This document shows, piece after piece, positions 9,054 to 17,961 of a stretch of DNA of 64,000 nucleotides. The position numbers were made by a program, and so were the translations under genes. This stretch comes from Aminipila sp032051575 (GTDB taxonomy: Bacteria > Bacillota > Clostridia > Peptostreptococcales > Anaerovoracaceae). The notes beneath the pieces were generated by a model. The model did no database searches. It was not told the origin of the DNA and saw only the letters and a list, made by a program, of their open reading frames with translations. Each line of letters begins with the position of its first letter. Position 1 is the stretch's first letter. Where the stretch lies: assembly GCF_032051575.1 (NCBI RefSeq), contig NZ_DAMBYD010000001.1, forward strand, positions 372,001 to 436,000, read 5' to 3'.

Positions 9054-10922
9054 ATGAGTAGAATGTCGAACACAACGGAAGAGAAAAAAAGTGGACTTGA
9101 GCAGAAGGTTGACAAGTTTTATCATAAAGCAGTGGGGATGTTTACGCATAGTACTGATAATGAAAACTTACAAGAAGAAAATATTCCTTCTGTTTCAGTG
9201 CAGAGTAATGAGAAAGTGCAAACTGAACAGGAAATGCAGCTTGTGGAAGAGACTATGAATATTGAAGAAATTTTTGATGAAGCTGTCGTGATAGAAGATG
9301 TGAATATAAAGAGTGATATTCTGAATAGTAAACAGACATCTAAGAAGGAAGAACAAACTGATAAACTTGATAATACTGATGAACTTAATGATATGGATGA
9401 ACTTGACAGCTTGTTAGATCAAAAGGAGAAAGAACTAGCTTTTGACCAAAGTGCAGATAAATCTGAGGTAGAGAAAAATCCTGTCACATTTACGTTATTT
9501 TTTTCGGCTGATAAGATGAATGCGTATATAAGGGCACAAGATTATAGGCGCGGAAAAGATGTAGACAATCGGATATCTACAGATGTGATATATGAACTAT
9601 TAAAAGAAAAAGATGTTACATATGGTATTGATGAAGCTGGCATAGTGGAATATTGCAAGGGTGACGCATTTTATAAAGATTTTCAGGTGGCAACAGGACT
9701 AAGACCGGTTAAAGGTGAAGATGGAAGCATCGAGTATTTCTTTTCAATGGATTTAAGAAGTTCCCCCACCGAAAATGATGACGGTACAGTGAATTATAAA
9801 GAACTGGGACTTGTACGCAATGTAAATGCGGGGGATGTTTTATGCAGGATTACCCCTCAGACTGACGGAATTGAAGGCATAGATGTTTTTGGTAAACCTG
9901 TAAAAGCTACACCTGGAAAACCAGCGGTTATAAACAGTGGGAAAGGTGTAGAGGTATCAGAGGATGGACTTGAGTTTATTGCGATAAACAATGGAATGGT
10001 GGAAATTAATAAGGGTGCGGTTGAAATCAAAGAAGTTTATACGATTTCTGGTGACGTAGGCCCAGCTACAGGAAATATTCGGTTTAATGGGGCTGTTGTG
10101 GTTATGGGGAGCGTCCTTTCTGATTATGCCATTTATGCAAACGGAGACATCGTTGTTAACGGCTATGTTGAAGCGAGCATTTTAAACTCAACTGGTGATA
10201 TTGTGATAAAAAATGGCATTAACGGTATGAAAAAAGGTTTCCTTAAGGCAGATGGCGATGTGACTGTAAAATTTGCTGAAATGGCCAGGATTGTAGCTGG
10301 ACAAAATTTTTATTGTGATTATTGTATTAATTGTGATGTCAGAGCCGTTGAATCGATTATTGGTAAAGGCAAAAGAGCTTCTCTGCTTGGAGGTAATTAT
10401 ATAGCAGGGAAAACTATTGAGGTCAATACAATTGGAAGCGATTTAAATATTCCGATGGATGTTCAGATAATTCCTAATTGGCAGGATATTAGAAATTTAA
10501 AGACTAAGCCAGAAGAACGAATTAGAGAAAATCAGGAAATTATGTCACAATATGAAGATGCATTTTCTAAGTTGAAACATTCTTATGATTTACTGGATGG
10601 GGAGATAACCAGAGCTTCTAGAAAGAACAGCATGGATACAGAAGAAGAAATAAAGGCAAAGAAGAAAAAAGTTTTAATGCTCATGCAGAAAAAAACAGAT
10701 ATCAGGCGTGAGATGATTGAACTTCAAGAAAAAAAAGATAAGCTAAATGCTGACGGCTCCTGTGAAGGGTGTATGGTGATAGCTAGAAAAGTAATTCACA
10801 CAAGTGTCAGAGTTATAATTGGAACGGCTATGTTTAGAATTAATGGGCACATGGATCATCAAACCTTTATTGAAGACAATGGGACCATTGAATCTCATAA
10901 TGTGACTCCTGGTTCTGTATAA
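9054..10922 (+). CDS. fapA: FapA-family (DUF342) polymerizing-domain protein
   Basis: 622 residues. Residues 1 to about 150 are acidic, Glu/Gln-rich and probably disordered. From about 158 a FapA N-terminal domain begins, followed by a parallel beta-helix core (DGIEGIDVFGKPVKATPGKP, then repeated GDVGPATGNIRFNGAVVVMGS-type turns) and a coiled coil around 510-590. FapA proteins occur in clostridial and Vibrio motility regions; they are reported to assemble and to influence flagellar or polar organisation, but no enzyme activity is known. SD AGGAG, 8 nt before the ATG. A 76-bp gap separates it from cheC. Confidence 0.85.
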   Translation: MSRMSNTTEEKKSGLEQKVDKFYHKAVGMFTHSTDNENLQEENIPSVSVQSNEKVQTEQEMQLVEETMNIEEIFDEAVVIEDVNIKSDILNSKQTSKKEEQTDKLDNTDELNDMDELDSLLDQKEKELAFDQSADKSEVEKNPVTFTLFFSADKMNAYIRAQDYRRGKDVDNRISTDVIYELLKEKDVTYGIDEAGIVEYCKGDAFYKDFQVATGLRPVKGEDGSIEYFFSMDLRSSPTENDDGTVNYKELGLVRNVNAGDVLCRITPQTDGIEGIDVFGKPVKATPGKPAVINSGKGVEVSEDGLEFIAINNGMVEINKGAVEIKEVYTISGDVGPATGNIRFNGAVVVMGSVLSDYAIYANGDIVVNGYVEASILNSTGDIVIKNGINGMKKGFLKADGDVTVKFAEMARIVAGQNFYCDYCINCDVRAVESIIGKGKRASLLGGNYIAGKTIEVNTIGSDLNIPMDVQIIPNWQDIRNLKTKPEERIRENQEIMSQYEDAFSKLKHSYDLLDGEITRASRKNSMDTEEEIKAKKKKVLMLMQKKTDIRREMIELQEKKDKLNADGSCEGCMVIARKVIHTSVRVIIGTAMFRINGHMDHQTFIEDNGTIESHNVTPGSV

Positions 10923-10998
10923 AGATGTAGTAAGGTAAGTTGTTTAGATCATTTAGATATTGAAGCAAGAAAAAAATGTGTAAGAGGGAGAAAATATA

Positions 10999-11625
10999 AT
11001 GGGTATAAAAAGCTATGAGGATTTGGACAGTATGCAGCTAGATGCATTAAGAGAAATAGGGAATATAGGTTCCGGAAATGCTGCAACTGCATTATCTGCA
11101 ACTATTGGTAAACCCGTTAATATAGATGTACCTAGTGTAAAAATTCTGGACATTAATGAAGCCGTAGAAGCATTAGGCGGTGCAGAAAAAATTGTCGCAG
11201 GTATACTTGTTAAACTGGAGGAGGGCATACATGGAGCGATGATGAGCATTCAAACTTTGGATGTTATCAACCTGATGCTAGACAGTTTACTTGGAATAAC
11301 AGTTGAAAACTATGAAGATATGGATGAAATGCATATATCAGCTGTATGTGAAATTGGTAATATATTAATGGCATCTTATGTAAATGCTATTGCAGATATG
11401 ACCGGTATGGCCGTAAATATTTCAGTGCCTGCTATATCCATAAATATGATGGGGGCGCTTATAACGGTGCCTATGGCTACATACTGCTATGAGGCTGATA
11501 AGATAATGATGATTGAGGGGAAATTCTCATTTGATGGGATTATGCATAAACATAATTTATTATTAATACCAGATGTAGATTCATTGACAAGAGTTCTAAC
11601 AAGATTAGGAGTATATAATGAGTAA
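10999..11625 (+). CDS. cheC: CheY-P phosphatase CheC
   Basis: 208 residues. Both CheC-family phosphatase motifs are intact: LREIGNIGSGNAATALS near residues 17-33 and CEIGNILMASYVNAIADM near 115-132, each with the E-x-x-N pair that attacks CheY-P. In Bacillus-type chemotaxis CheC dephosphorylates CheY-P and binds CheD. Here it overlaps cheD by 8 bp, which suggests translational coupling matching the known complex. Other che genes are not in the window. Confidence 0.95.
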   Translation: MGIKSYEDLDSMQLDALREIGNIGSGNAATALSATIGKPVNIDVPSVKILDINEAVEALGGAEKIVAGILVKLEEGIHGAMMSIQTLDVINLMLDSLLGITVENYEDMDEMHISAVCEIGNILMASYVNAIADMTGMAVNISVPAISINMMGALITVPMATYCYEADKIMMIEGKFSFDGIMHKHNLLLIPDVDSLTRVLTRLGVYNE

Positions 11626-12103
11626 TATGGCTACTGTGGGTATTGCTGAAATGGGTGTTGTAAAAGGGGACGACAAATTAATTACTTATGCTTTGGGCTC
11701 CTGCATCGGAGTATGTATCCATGACAAAAATTCAAAGATTGCAGGTATGGTACATATCATGCTGCCAACAGTTCCTACGGATGGCAGCGGAAAATCTGTA
11801 TGCAGATATGCAGATTCAGGGATTCCAGCCCTTGTTAAAAAAATGGAAAGTATAGGGGCGGTACGAAGAAGTATGACTGCAAAAATTGCTGGGGGAGCCA
11901 AAATGTTTAATATACCGGGTGATTCTGTGGTAGGAAACATCGGGGAGAGAAATCTTGAAGCTGTTAAAAAGACTTTAGCAGAAATGCGTATTCCCATAAT
12001 TGGGCAGGACGTAGGTTCAGATTATGCAAGAACCATGACCTTTAACGCAGATGATGGAATGGTAACCATTAAAGCCTTTTCTAAAGGCACTAGTACATGG
12101 TAA
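11618..12103 (+). CDS. cheD: Chemoreceptor glutamine deamidase CheD
   Basis: 161 residues, normal length. The catalytic triad positions are visible: Thr23 (LITYALGSC), Cys29 (GSCIGVCIHD) and His46 (AGMVHIMLP). CheD deamidates receptor glutamines and in Gram-positive bacteria also forms an adaptation complex with CheC. The start ATG lies inside the end of cheC. It is the last gene of the forward motility operon and is followed directly by a terminator. Confidence 0.96.
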   Translation: MSNMATVGIAEMGVVKGDDKLITYALGSCIGVCIHDKNSKIAGMVHIMLPTVPTDGSGKSVCRYADSGIPALVKKMESIGAVRRSMTAKIAGGAKMFNIPGDSVVGNIGERNLEAVKKTLAEMRIPIIGQDVGSDYARTMTFNADDGMVTIKAFSKGTSTW

Positions 12104-12107
12104 TAGC

Positions 12108-12136
12108 AGAGCCAGCTTTTTAAAGCTGGCTCTTGG
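12108..12136. terminator. Hairpin terminator between convergent cheD and HD-GYP genes
   Basis: Perfect 12-bp arms 12108-12119 (AGAGCCAGCTTT) and 12122-12133 sit between two convergent genes. The forward side is followed by TGGTTTATT and the reverse side has only a weak T-run, so it may serve mainly the forward operon. Confidence 0.8.
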
Positions 12137-12148
12137 TTTATTATTAAC

Positions 12149-13231
12149 CTATTTTAATCTTTTGTCTGAATACTTTTCTATAATTTTTTCTATCACTGAT
12201 TCTGAATGGGCAAGAGCGCGTATAAGCATGGGGTTATATTTGTGCTGAAATGTAAGTACTCTTTCCATGGCAACTTCAAATACATTGTCAACAACTCCGT
12301 AAAAATCACGAGAAAACCGGTCAAAATCTGCTGCAAGGCTTACAACTTGTGCGGAAAGCGGAATTTCATTCCCTTTTAATCCATTAGGATAACCAGAGCC
12401 ATCCCAGTTTTCATGATGGTTTTGCGCAATATTTATTGTTAGTTGTGTATAACTACTTAGAGCAGGGTTATTATTGATTTGTAATAGTTCAGCTCCCCTT
12501 GTAGTATGAGAATTATATGTAGCACGCTGCTGTTCAGTTAAAATATCTACATTTCTTAAAATCTCATCAGGAATTGCTACTTTTCCAATATCATGATATG
12601 TAGATGCACGTATAATCAGTTCTATTTGTGATTCATTCAGGTTAACACCACTAGCACTATTTTTAGCTAGTGTTTTTAGAAGCGTTCCTGTAAAAAGGGA
12701 AACCCTTTTTAAATGATAAGGTGTTTCAATCTGACGTAAACTATATAGATTTTTTAATGTTTTATTTAAAAACTTATCAAACTCTTTTAAATTTTCAATG
12801 TCAGCATCAGTATCAGATACCAACTTGTTTAGCGCATTGCCTGGTATCTTTGAAGAATTTCCTAAGAGTGATAACACCCTTTGCCTAAAGAAATCAGGTT
12901 CAAATGGTTTTACCATAAAGTCAGAGGCTCCATACTGAAAAGCCTTTAATATGTTTTCCTTTATGGCTTCAGTTCCTGTTAGAATAATGGGGATATTTTT
13001 AGCATGATCAATCAATTTAATATGTTGTAATACATCAAATCCATCCATGCGAGGTAATGAAATATCAATTATAGCCAATTTAATATGATCAATCTCTTCA
13101 ATGAAAAGTTCTATTGTTCGCAGCCCGTTATTGGACTCTAAAATAGTATAAGTGTTTTTTAATGCATTATACATAATAGAACGGTCGAAACTTGAAGCGT
13201 CTGCAATAAGTATTTTCTTATCTGTGTTCAT
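12149..13231 (-). CDS. Response regulator with HD-GYP c-di-GMP phosphodiesterase domain
   Basis: 360 residues. N-terminal receiver with phospho-acceptor Asp56 (IIDISLPRMDG), Thr in ILTGTEA and Lys in MVKPFE; one of the two usual metal-binding acidic residues is replaced (ADAS for the common DDS). The C-terminal half is a complete HD-GYP domain: TYHDIGKVAIPDEIL, a later His, then HHENWDGSGYPNGL. HD-GYP enzymes hydrolyse c-di-GMP to GMP. It is last in a three-gene reverse operon after the ComFB and ParA genes (45-bp gap), inside a motility region, so a role in the motile/sessile decision is likely. No kinase is adjacent. Confidence 0.93.
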   Translation of the reverse strand: MNTDKKILIADASSFDRSIMYNALKNTYTILESNNGLRTIELFIEEIDHIKLAIIDISLPRMDGFDVLQHIKLIDHAKNIPIILTGTEAIKENILKAFQYGASDFMVKPFEPDFFRQRVLSLLGNSSKIPGNALNKLVSDTDADIENLKEFDKFLNKTLKNLYSLRQIETPYHLKRVSLFTGTLLKTLAKNSASGVNLNESQIELIIRASTYHDIGKVAIPDEILRNVDILTEQQRATYNSHTTRGAELLQINNNPALSSYTQLTINIAQNHHENWDGSGYPNGLKGNEIPLSAQVVSLAADFDRFSRDFYGVVDNVFEVAMERVLTFQHKYNPMLIRALAHSESVIEKIIEKYSDKRLK

Positions 13232-13276
13232 AGCTCATCAACCCCTTTTACATAATATCCTGAAATAACTTTCTTT

Positions 13277-14038
13277 TTATTTCTTATTTGGGCTAGGGTG
13301 GTTAGGATTAATTTTAACTTTTATACATGCTTTTGTAATTTCGGAAGCCAAATCAGTTCCGTATTGAAGTTCGTAAGAGGCAAGCTTCTGGAAAAGCTGA
13401 TCTTTTTCAATTACAGTATATAGTGGTTTTATATGATTTAAGGCTAAGGCCATTACAGCATACACACAATCCTGACAAGTACACATGTTAAAACTTTGCA
13501 TAATCTCAGGAACTTTGGTTTTCATAGCCTCTTCGGCTAGATTGTGTAGTGCTTTAGTGCATTCATTGTATACATTGGACGGGCATGACTCAATATTTAC
13601 AACTGGTGTAATATTTGGGTGTTCTATTGGTGCAACCTCTTCTTCATCATTAAAATCTTCTAAAATATAAACTTCACTTTTTACTTTTGGAGTTTCTTTT
13701 TCTGGAGATTGTTGTATACCGAATTTTGCCATAAAAGTTGTTGAATAAGGTGGGCGTTCATTTGTACCTGGGTCTTCTTCGTAAGTTGCACTTGAATCAC
13801 TTTTTTTACTTAGTTCATTATTTAGTTCTTTTTCTAAATCGGATTTAACTAAATCGGAGAGAATGTCAGGTTGTGTGGAACCCTGCAGTTCGACAACGAC
13901 TTCTTTCCTTGACGTTTCTGAAACTGTTCTCTGCTCTAATTCAACTTTGGACACAGGGATACTTTCTTCTGAAAATTCGCCACTGCCGTTAGTCAGCAAA
14001 CTTAAAACATGTGCTGTTTTATTACTTTTCTTAGGCAT
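13277..14038 (-). CDS. ComFB-domain protein with long acidic N-terminus
   Basis: 253 residues. Residues 1 to about 150 are Ser/Glu/Lys-rich and look disordered. From about 155 on the sequence follows the ComFB pattern: VYNECTKALHNLAEEAM, then Cys186, Cys188 and Cys191 in CTCQDCVYAVMALALNHIKP, then LYTVIEK. ComFB proteins, first named from the Bacillus late-competence operon, have recently been reported as receptors for cyclic dinucleotides. Lying 3 bp after a ParA gene and 45 bp before an HD-GYP phosphodiesterase, it is a candidate c-di-GMP effector. The domain call is by motif reading; ligand binding is inference. Confidence 0.78.
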   Translation of the reverse strand: MPKKSNKTAHVLSLLTNGSGEFSEESIPVSKVELEQRTVSETSRKEVVVELQGSTQPDILSDLVKSDLEKELNNELSKKSDSSATYEEDPGTNERPPYSTTFMAKFGIQQSPEKETPKVKSEVYILEDFNDEEEVAPIEHPNITPVVNIESCPSNVYNECTKALHNLAEEAMKTKVPEIMQSFNMCTCQDCVYAVMALALNHIKPLYTVIEKDQLFQKLASYELQYGTDLASEITKACIKVKINPNHPSPNKK

Positions 14039-14041
14039 ATT

Positions 14042-14803
14042 TTATAAACCCCCACGAATTAGTTCTTTTACAAAGTTATAATAATCTACGCAAGCATTGG
14101 ATTTGGGTGCATAATCAAGAAGGCCAAGGCCGTGGGCCGGAGCCTCTGCAACGGCTACACTGTTTCTAATAACGGTATCAGCAACCTTTGTACCCAGCTG
14201 CAAAGCAATAGCTTGTGTCATTTCAGATACTTCTTTTGTCAAAGAAGCCCTTTTGTTGTACTTCGTAAGTAAAATACAGGTTAAATTGAGCTTCGGGTTA
14301 TAATATTTTTTTACATTTTCAATCGTATCTTTAATCTGAGTAATCCCTAAAAGACTTAGGATTTCAGGAATCATGGGGATAATTAAGTCGTCTGCACAGA
14401 CATAAGCATTTACTGTTAATATATTGAGGGCCGGCGGAGTATCGATAACAACATAATCGTAGATATCTTTAATATCTTTAATAGCTTCTGTCAATAAGAA
14501 CTCTCTGCCTGAGTGATTAAATTCTAATTCGGCTGTGCTTAATAGTATATTTGAAGGAATAAAATGACCACAGTCAATGGATCGGATTGACTCTGTAATT
14601 GTTGCTTTACCCTTGAATACATCGTATAGAGTTACCCCTTCTTCAATGTTAATTCCTAAGCTAAAACCTAAACTTCCCTGTGGGTCTAAATCAATACCAA
14701 GAACTTTATAACCCATTCTTGAAAGCCCACTTATAAGTGCATTGCAAGTCGTTGTTTTTGCAACACCACCTTTTTGGTTTGTCACTGCTATTACTTTTGC
14801 CAA
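14042..14803 (-). CDS. ParA/Soj-family ATPase
   Basis: 253 residues. Deviant Walker A KGGVAKTTT at residues 11-19 (the usual residue before the catalytic Lys is Gly; here Ala), switch I DLDPQGSLGFSLG and Walker B YVVIDTPP. Starts at TTG (14803) with SD GGGGAG 7 nt upstream. No ParB follows; instead a ComFB-domain protein starts 3 bp later. This is typical of orphan ParA proteins that position cellular cargo such as chemoreceptor arrays or flagella rather than plasmids, though a chromosome role cannot be excluded. It heads the reverse operon and is divergent from fliD. Confidence 0.87.
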   Translation of the reverse strand: MAKVIAVTNQKGGVAKTTTCNALISGLSRMGYKVLGIDLDPQGSLGFSLGINIEEGVTLYDVFKGKATITESIRSIDCGHFIPSNILLSTAELEFNHSGREFLLTEAIKDIKDIYDYVVIDTPPALNILTVNAYVCADDLIIPMIPEILSLLGITQIKDTIENVKKYYNPKLNLTCILLTKYNKRASLTKEVSEMTQAIALQLGTKVADTVIRNSVAVAEAPAHGLGLLDYAPKSNACVDYYNFVKELIRGGL

Positions 14804-14874
14804 TTTTTATCTCCCCTTATGTAAATTTGTTATATTTATTAATCTATTTTAACACATTTTATTAATTTTTTCCT

Positions 14875-14900
14875 TAATATATTTTAGCATATGACGATAT
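14875..14900 (+). promoter_or_regulatory. Sigma-28-like promoter upstream of fliD
   Basis: TAAT (14875-14878), exactly 15 nt, then ACGATAT (14894-14900). The Bacillus SigD consensus is TAAA-N15-CCGATAT, so 9 or 10 of the bases match. It lies about 98 bp before the fliD start, and the cognate sigma factor is encoded at 6677. Confidence 0.6.
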
Positions 14901-14998
14901 ATAAGTATATAAAATTTAGTATTTTGATAGTTTATATACATATGAAATATTAGGGCAGGGATGTCAAAATATAATAATAAGTTTAGGGAGGAATGGTT

Positions 14999-17440
14999 AT
15001 GACAAGTGTAAATAGTCTTTCATCAAGTACAAGCAGTACAAAAACTTCGGGTTATACAGCAAAAGGTTTTACTGGCCTTGCTAGTGGTATGGATACAGAA
15101 GAAGTTGTTCAAGCAATGACATCGGATATACAAGCTAAAATTGATAAAGTGAAACAGGAACAACAGAAGTATACTTGGAAACAGGAGGCGTATAGAACAG
15201 TAATATCATCATTAACAAGCTTTCAAGATAAGTTCTTTTCTTACTCATCTCCATCTACTAATTTGTTAAATACAGCACTTTATAATTGCAGCAAGAAAGT
15301 TTCACAAGGGGCAAATGCAAGCAAGATTTCAGTAACTAGTTCCAGTACTTCAAATGATGCTGCATATAAAATCACAAGTGTTAAAGCGTTAGCGACAAAG
15401 ACAAGAGGAGTGGGAAACTGTAGCATAGGGGGAAATACGATTTCCAGTGGGGATATTAGTTTTGCACCCAGAACCACCAATGTTGTAGCGGGTAAGGAAT
15501 TTAATATTACTTATGATAATGTTAAGTACACTTTGACTATACCTGACTCAGGAAATGTAAGTCCAGAGTATCAGGGACTAACTACAAGTACACTGCTGAA
15601 TGAGGCACTAAGAATGGTTAAGGTTGAGGGTAGCAGTACAACCAGTTTAGCGGATAAGCTTACTTTTACTACAAGTGGAGATAAGCTTGAACTTAAATCA
15701 ACATATAGTGGAGATTCTAGATCCTTTACTATTACCGGGGCAGATTCCACCACTTTGGGCGCGCTTGGATTTAATGAGGGACAAAGTGGCAGTGCTTCAA
15801 ATCCTATTGTGGCAGTTAACCCTATTAATGTGTTACAGACAGGCCCGTTTTCTGTAGAAGGAAAGAAGCTGACTTTTAATTTAGATGGGTTAAGCAAGAC
15901 TATAAGTTTCACTGAAGCGGAATCTAATGACATCATGAATGCTGGTGATGATAATGCCAAAATGGCAATGCTGGCTCAGACAATAAATAATAAACTTAAG
16001 GACAGTTTTGGTCAAGTCAAAGTCAATGGAATCGACGTCAACAAAGTCTCGGCTACAGCAGTAGGTACAAAATTGAATTTTGTAGTACAAGATTCTACGT
16101 CGGTTTTAAAAATCACTTCGCCAACATTGGACACTATCGGAACCAATAGTATATTTGGAATGGAAAGCGGTATCACAAACAGATTAGATAATTCAAAAAC
16201 TATAGCACAGTTAGCGCAGCTAGCGCCGAGTGGGATTACCCCAACTACTGATAATACGGATCCAAACAAAAAACTATACAAAATAACGGTAAATGGCAAA
16301 GATTTTGAGTTTAAAGGCAGTGATCAACTGTCAAGTGTGCTGAGTAAAATAAACACCGATGCAGATGCGGGTGTTACCATAAACTACTTAAATACTACAA
16401 ATAAGTTTGACATAACTTCGGATGAATATGGGAAGCTGGGGAAAATTAACATTTCAGATGGTGGAAGCGGGGATCTTGCAAAGACATTGTTTGGGAATAT
16501 CGCAGATAGTACATTGACTACAGATGAAGCCAAAGGTATTACTGGTGGTACGGATTTAGAAATGACCATTCGTTATGATGGGGACACAGTGGATACTCCT
16601 ATAACGAGAAACTCCAACACGGTCAGCCTTGATGGGATAAAGTTTAATGTAGAAGGGACTTTTGAAAGCACAACAGAGGCAGTTTCCTTTAAAACGGAGT
16701 CAAATACGGATGATACCATTAAAGTTATTAAACAAATGGCAGAGGAATATAACAAAATCTTGGATTCAGTTAATGAACTAGTTACAACAAAGAGCCGAAC
16801 CAATAAGAGAAATCAGGCTACATATGAGCCTTTAACGGATGCGCAGAAAGCTAAAATGACATCCAGCGAAATTGAAAAGTGGGAAACAAAAGCCCAAAAA
16901 GGTATATTGTTTGGTGATAGCACTTTATCTCAGCTGGCTTCAACTTTACGGTTTGCTTTCTCATCAATGGTGGGGGATATGGGGTTTGCCAAAGATATAG
17001 GAATAACAGCAGCATCATCTTATTCAGGAAATGGAAAAATAACCATTAACGAAACCAAACTAAAAGAAGCTCTGACAAACGATCCTGAAAAAGTAAAAGC
17101 AATGTTTACAGCTTCTGCTGAAGAAGCACCTAATCTTGCACAACCTACTTTGTCAGGAGGATTTGCAACCAGAGTAAAAACTGTTATGGAAACTTATGCA
17201 AAAAGTACAGGTGCATATAAGGGAAAACTTGTTCAATTGGCTGGTCTTCAAAACAATGCGACTACAAATGATAATTACATTGACAGACAGCAAAAGATTT
17301 TGTCTAACAAGTTGGAAAATCTTGAGACTTTGCTTAAAAAAAGACAGGATAGATATCAAAGTCAATTTACAAAATTAGAAACCTATATATCTAAGATGAA
17401 TTCACAGAGCTCATGGCTGTCTTCTTCAACTTCCTCATAA
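14999..17440 (+). CDS. fliD: Flagellar hook-associated protein 2 (filament cap) FliD
   Basis: 813 residues from the ATG at 14999, chosen because the GGAGG at 14987-14991 is 7 nt away; the in-frame ATG at 14993 is only 1 nt from it. N-terminal FliD domain GFTGLASGMDTEEVVQAMTS, C-terminal FliD domain with MAEEYNKILDSVNELVTTKS and a final coiled coil rich in Gln and Lys. The middle is a long Thr/Ser/Asn-rich region, much larger than in typical 450-550-residue FliD proteins and probably surface exposed. FliD caps the filament and folds flagellin; flagellin itself is not in the window. Followed by its usual partner fliS. Confidence 0.95.
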   Translation: MTSVNSLSSSTSSTKTSGYTAKGFTGLASGMDTEEVVQAMTSDIQAKIDKVKQEQQKYTWKQEAYRTVISSLTSFQDKFFSYSSPSTNLLNTALYNCSKKVSQGANASKISVTSSSTSNDAAYKITSVKALATKTRGVGNCSIGGNTISSGDISFAPRTTNVVAGKEFNITYDNVKYTLTIPDSGNVSPEYQGLTTSTLLNEALRMVKVEGSSTTSLADKLTFTTSGDKLELKSTYSGDSRSFTITGADSTTLGALGFNEGQSGSASNPIVAVNPINVLQTGPFSVEGKKLTFNLDGLSKTISFTEAESNDIMNAGDDNAKMAMLAQTINNKLKDSFGQVKVNGIDVNKVSATAVGTKLNFVVQDSTSVLKITSPTLDTIGTNSIFGMESGITNRLDNSKTIAQLAQLAPSGITPTTDNTDPNKKLYKITVNGKDFEFKGSDQLSSVLSKINTDADAGVTINYLNTTNKFDITSDEYGKLGKINISDGGSGDLAKTLFGNIADSTLTTDEAKGITGGTDLEMTIRYDGDTVDTPITRNSNTVSLDGIKFNVEGTFESTTEAVSFKTESNTDDTIKVIKQMAEEYNKILDSVNELVTTKSRTNKRNQATYEPLTDAQKAKMTSSEIEKWETKAQKGILFGDSTLSQLASTLRFAFSSMVGDMGFAKDIGITAASSYSGNGKITINETKLKEALTNDPEKVKAMFTASAEEAPNLAQPTLSGGFATRVKTVMETYAKSTGAYKGKLVQLAGLQNNATTNDNYIDRQQKILSNKLENLETLLKKRQDRYQSQFTKLETYISKMNSQSSWLSSSTSS

Positions 17441-17514
17441 TGAAAGAAAAGCAATTATGAGAATTAGAAACAAATGTACTTGCAGGCTAATGAAAGAAAG
17501 GATGTTAATACTTT

Positions 17515-17946
17515 ATGATGAATTATGGTTATCAGCAATATAAAACACAATCAGTAGAAACCATGACAAAAGGGGAAATGCTTATTTTATTGTATGACGA
17601 AATAAACAAGAGACTTCTAAGAGCAAGAACATATTTCGAAAAGGGTGATATCGATTTATTTGAGGCAGATGTCCAAAGAGCTATAGATATTGTAAATTAT
17701 CTTATAGAAAGTCTTGACAGAAAGTACCCAATAAGTAATGATTTATATAGATTATATGATTTTATGACTTTTGAGTTGATGAGGCTTAAGAGCGGCAGAA
17801 ATTTAGATTTAATTGATGACATTACACCTTTGGTTAAGGATCTTAGTGAGAGTTTTAGAGAAGCAGATCGGCTTACGAAAAAGGATCCAAGCGTTGGGGC
17901 AGGTATTGGAGGCGGTACTACAAGCGTGACTTTTGGTGTAGGTTGA
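17515..17946 (+). CDS. fliS: Flagellin export chaperone FliS
   Basis: 143 residues. The family start YQQYKTQSVETMTKGEMLILLYDEINKRL is followed by the helical bundle with the NYLIESLDRKYP block. FliS binds the disordered C-terminus of flagellin and delivers it to FlhA. A Gly-rich tail (GAGIGGGTTSVTFGVG) is longer than usual. Directly after fliD and 15 bp before a FliT-like gene, the normal order in Gram-positive bacteria. Confidence 0.95.
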   Translation: MMNYGYQQYKTQSVETMTKGEMLILLYDEINKRLLRARTYFEKGDIDLFEADVQRAIDIVNYLIESLDRKYPISNDLYRLYDFMTFELMRLKSGRNLDLIDDITPLVKDLSESFREADRLTKKDPSVGAGIGGGTTSVTFGVG

Positions 17947-17961
17947 CGGAGGCGATAACAA

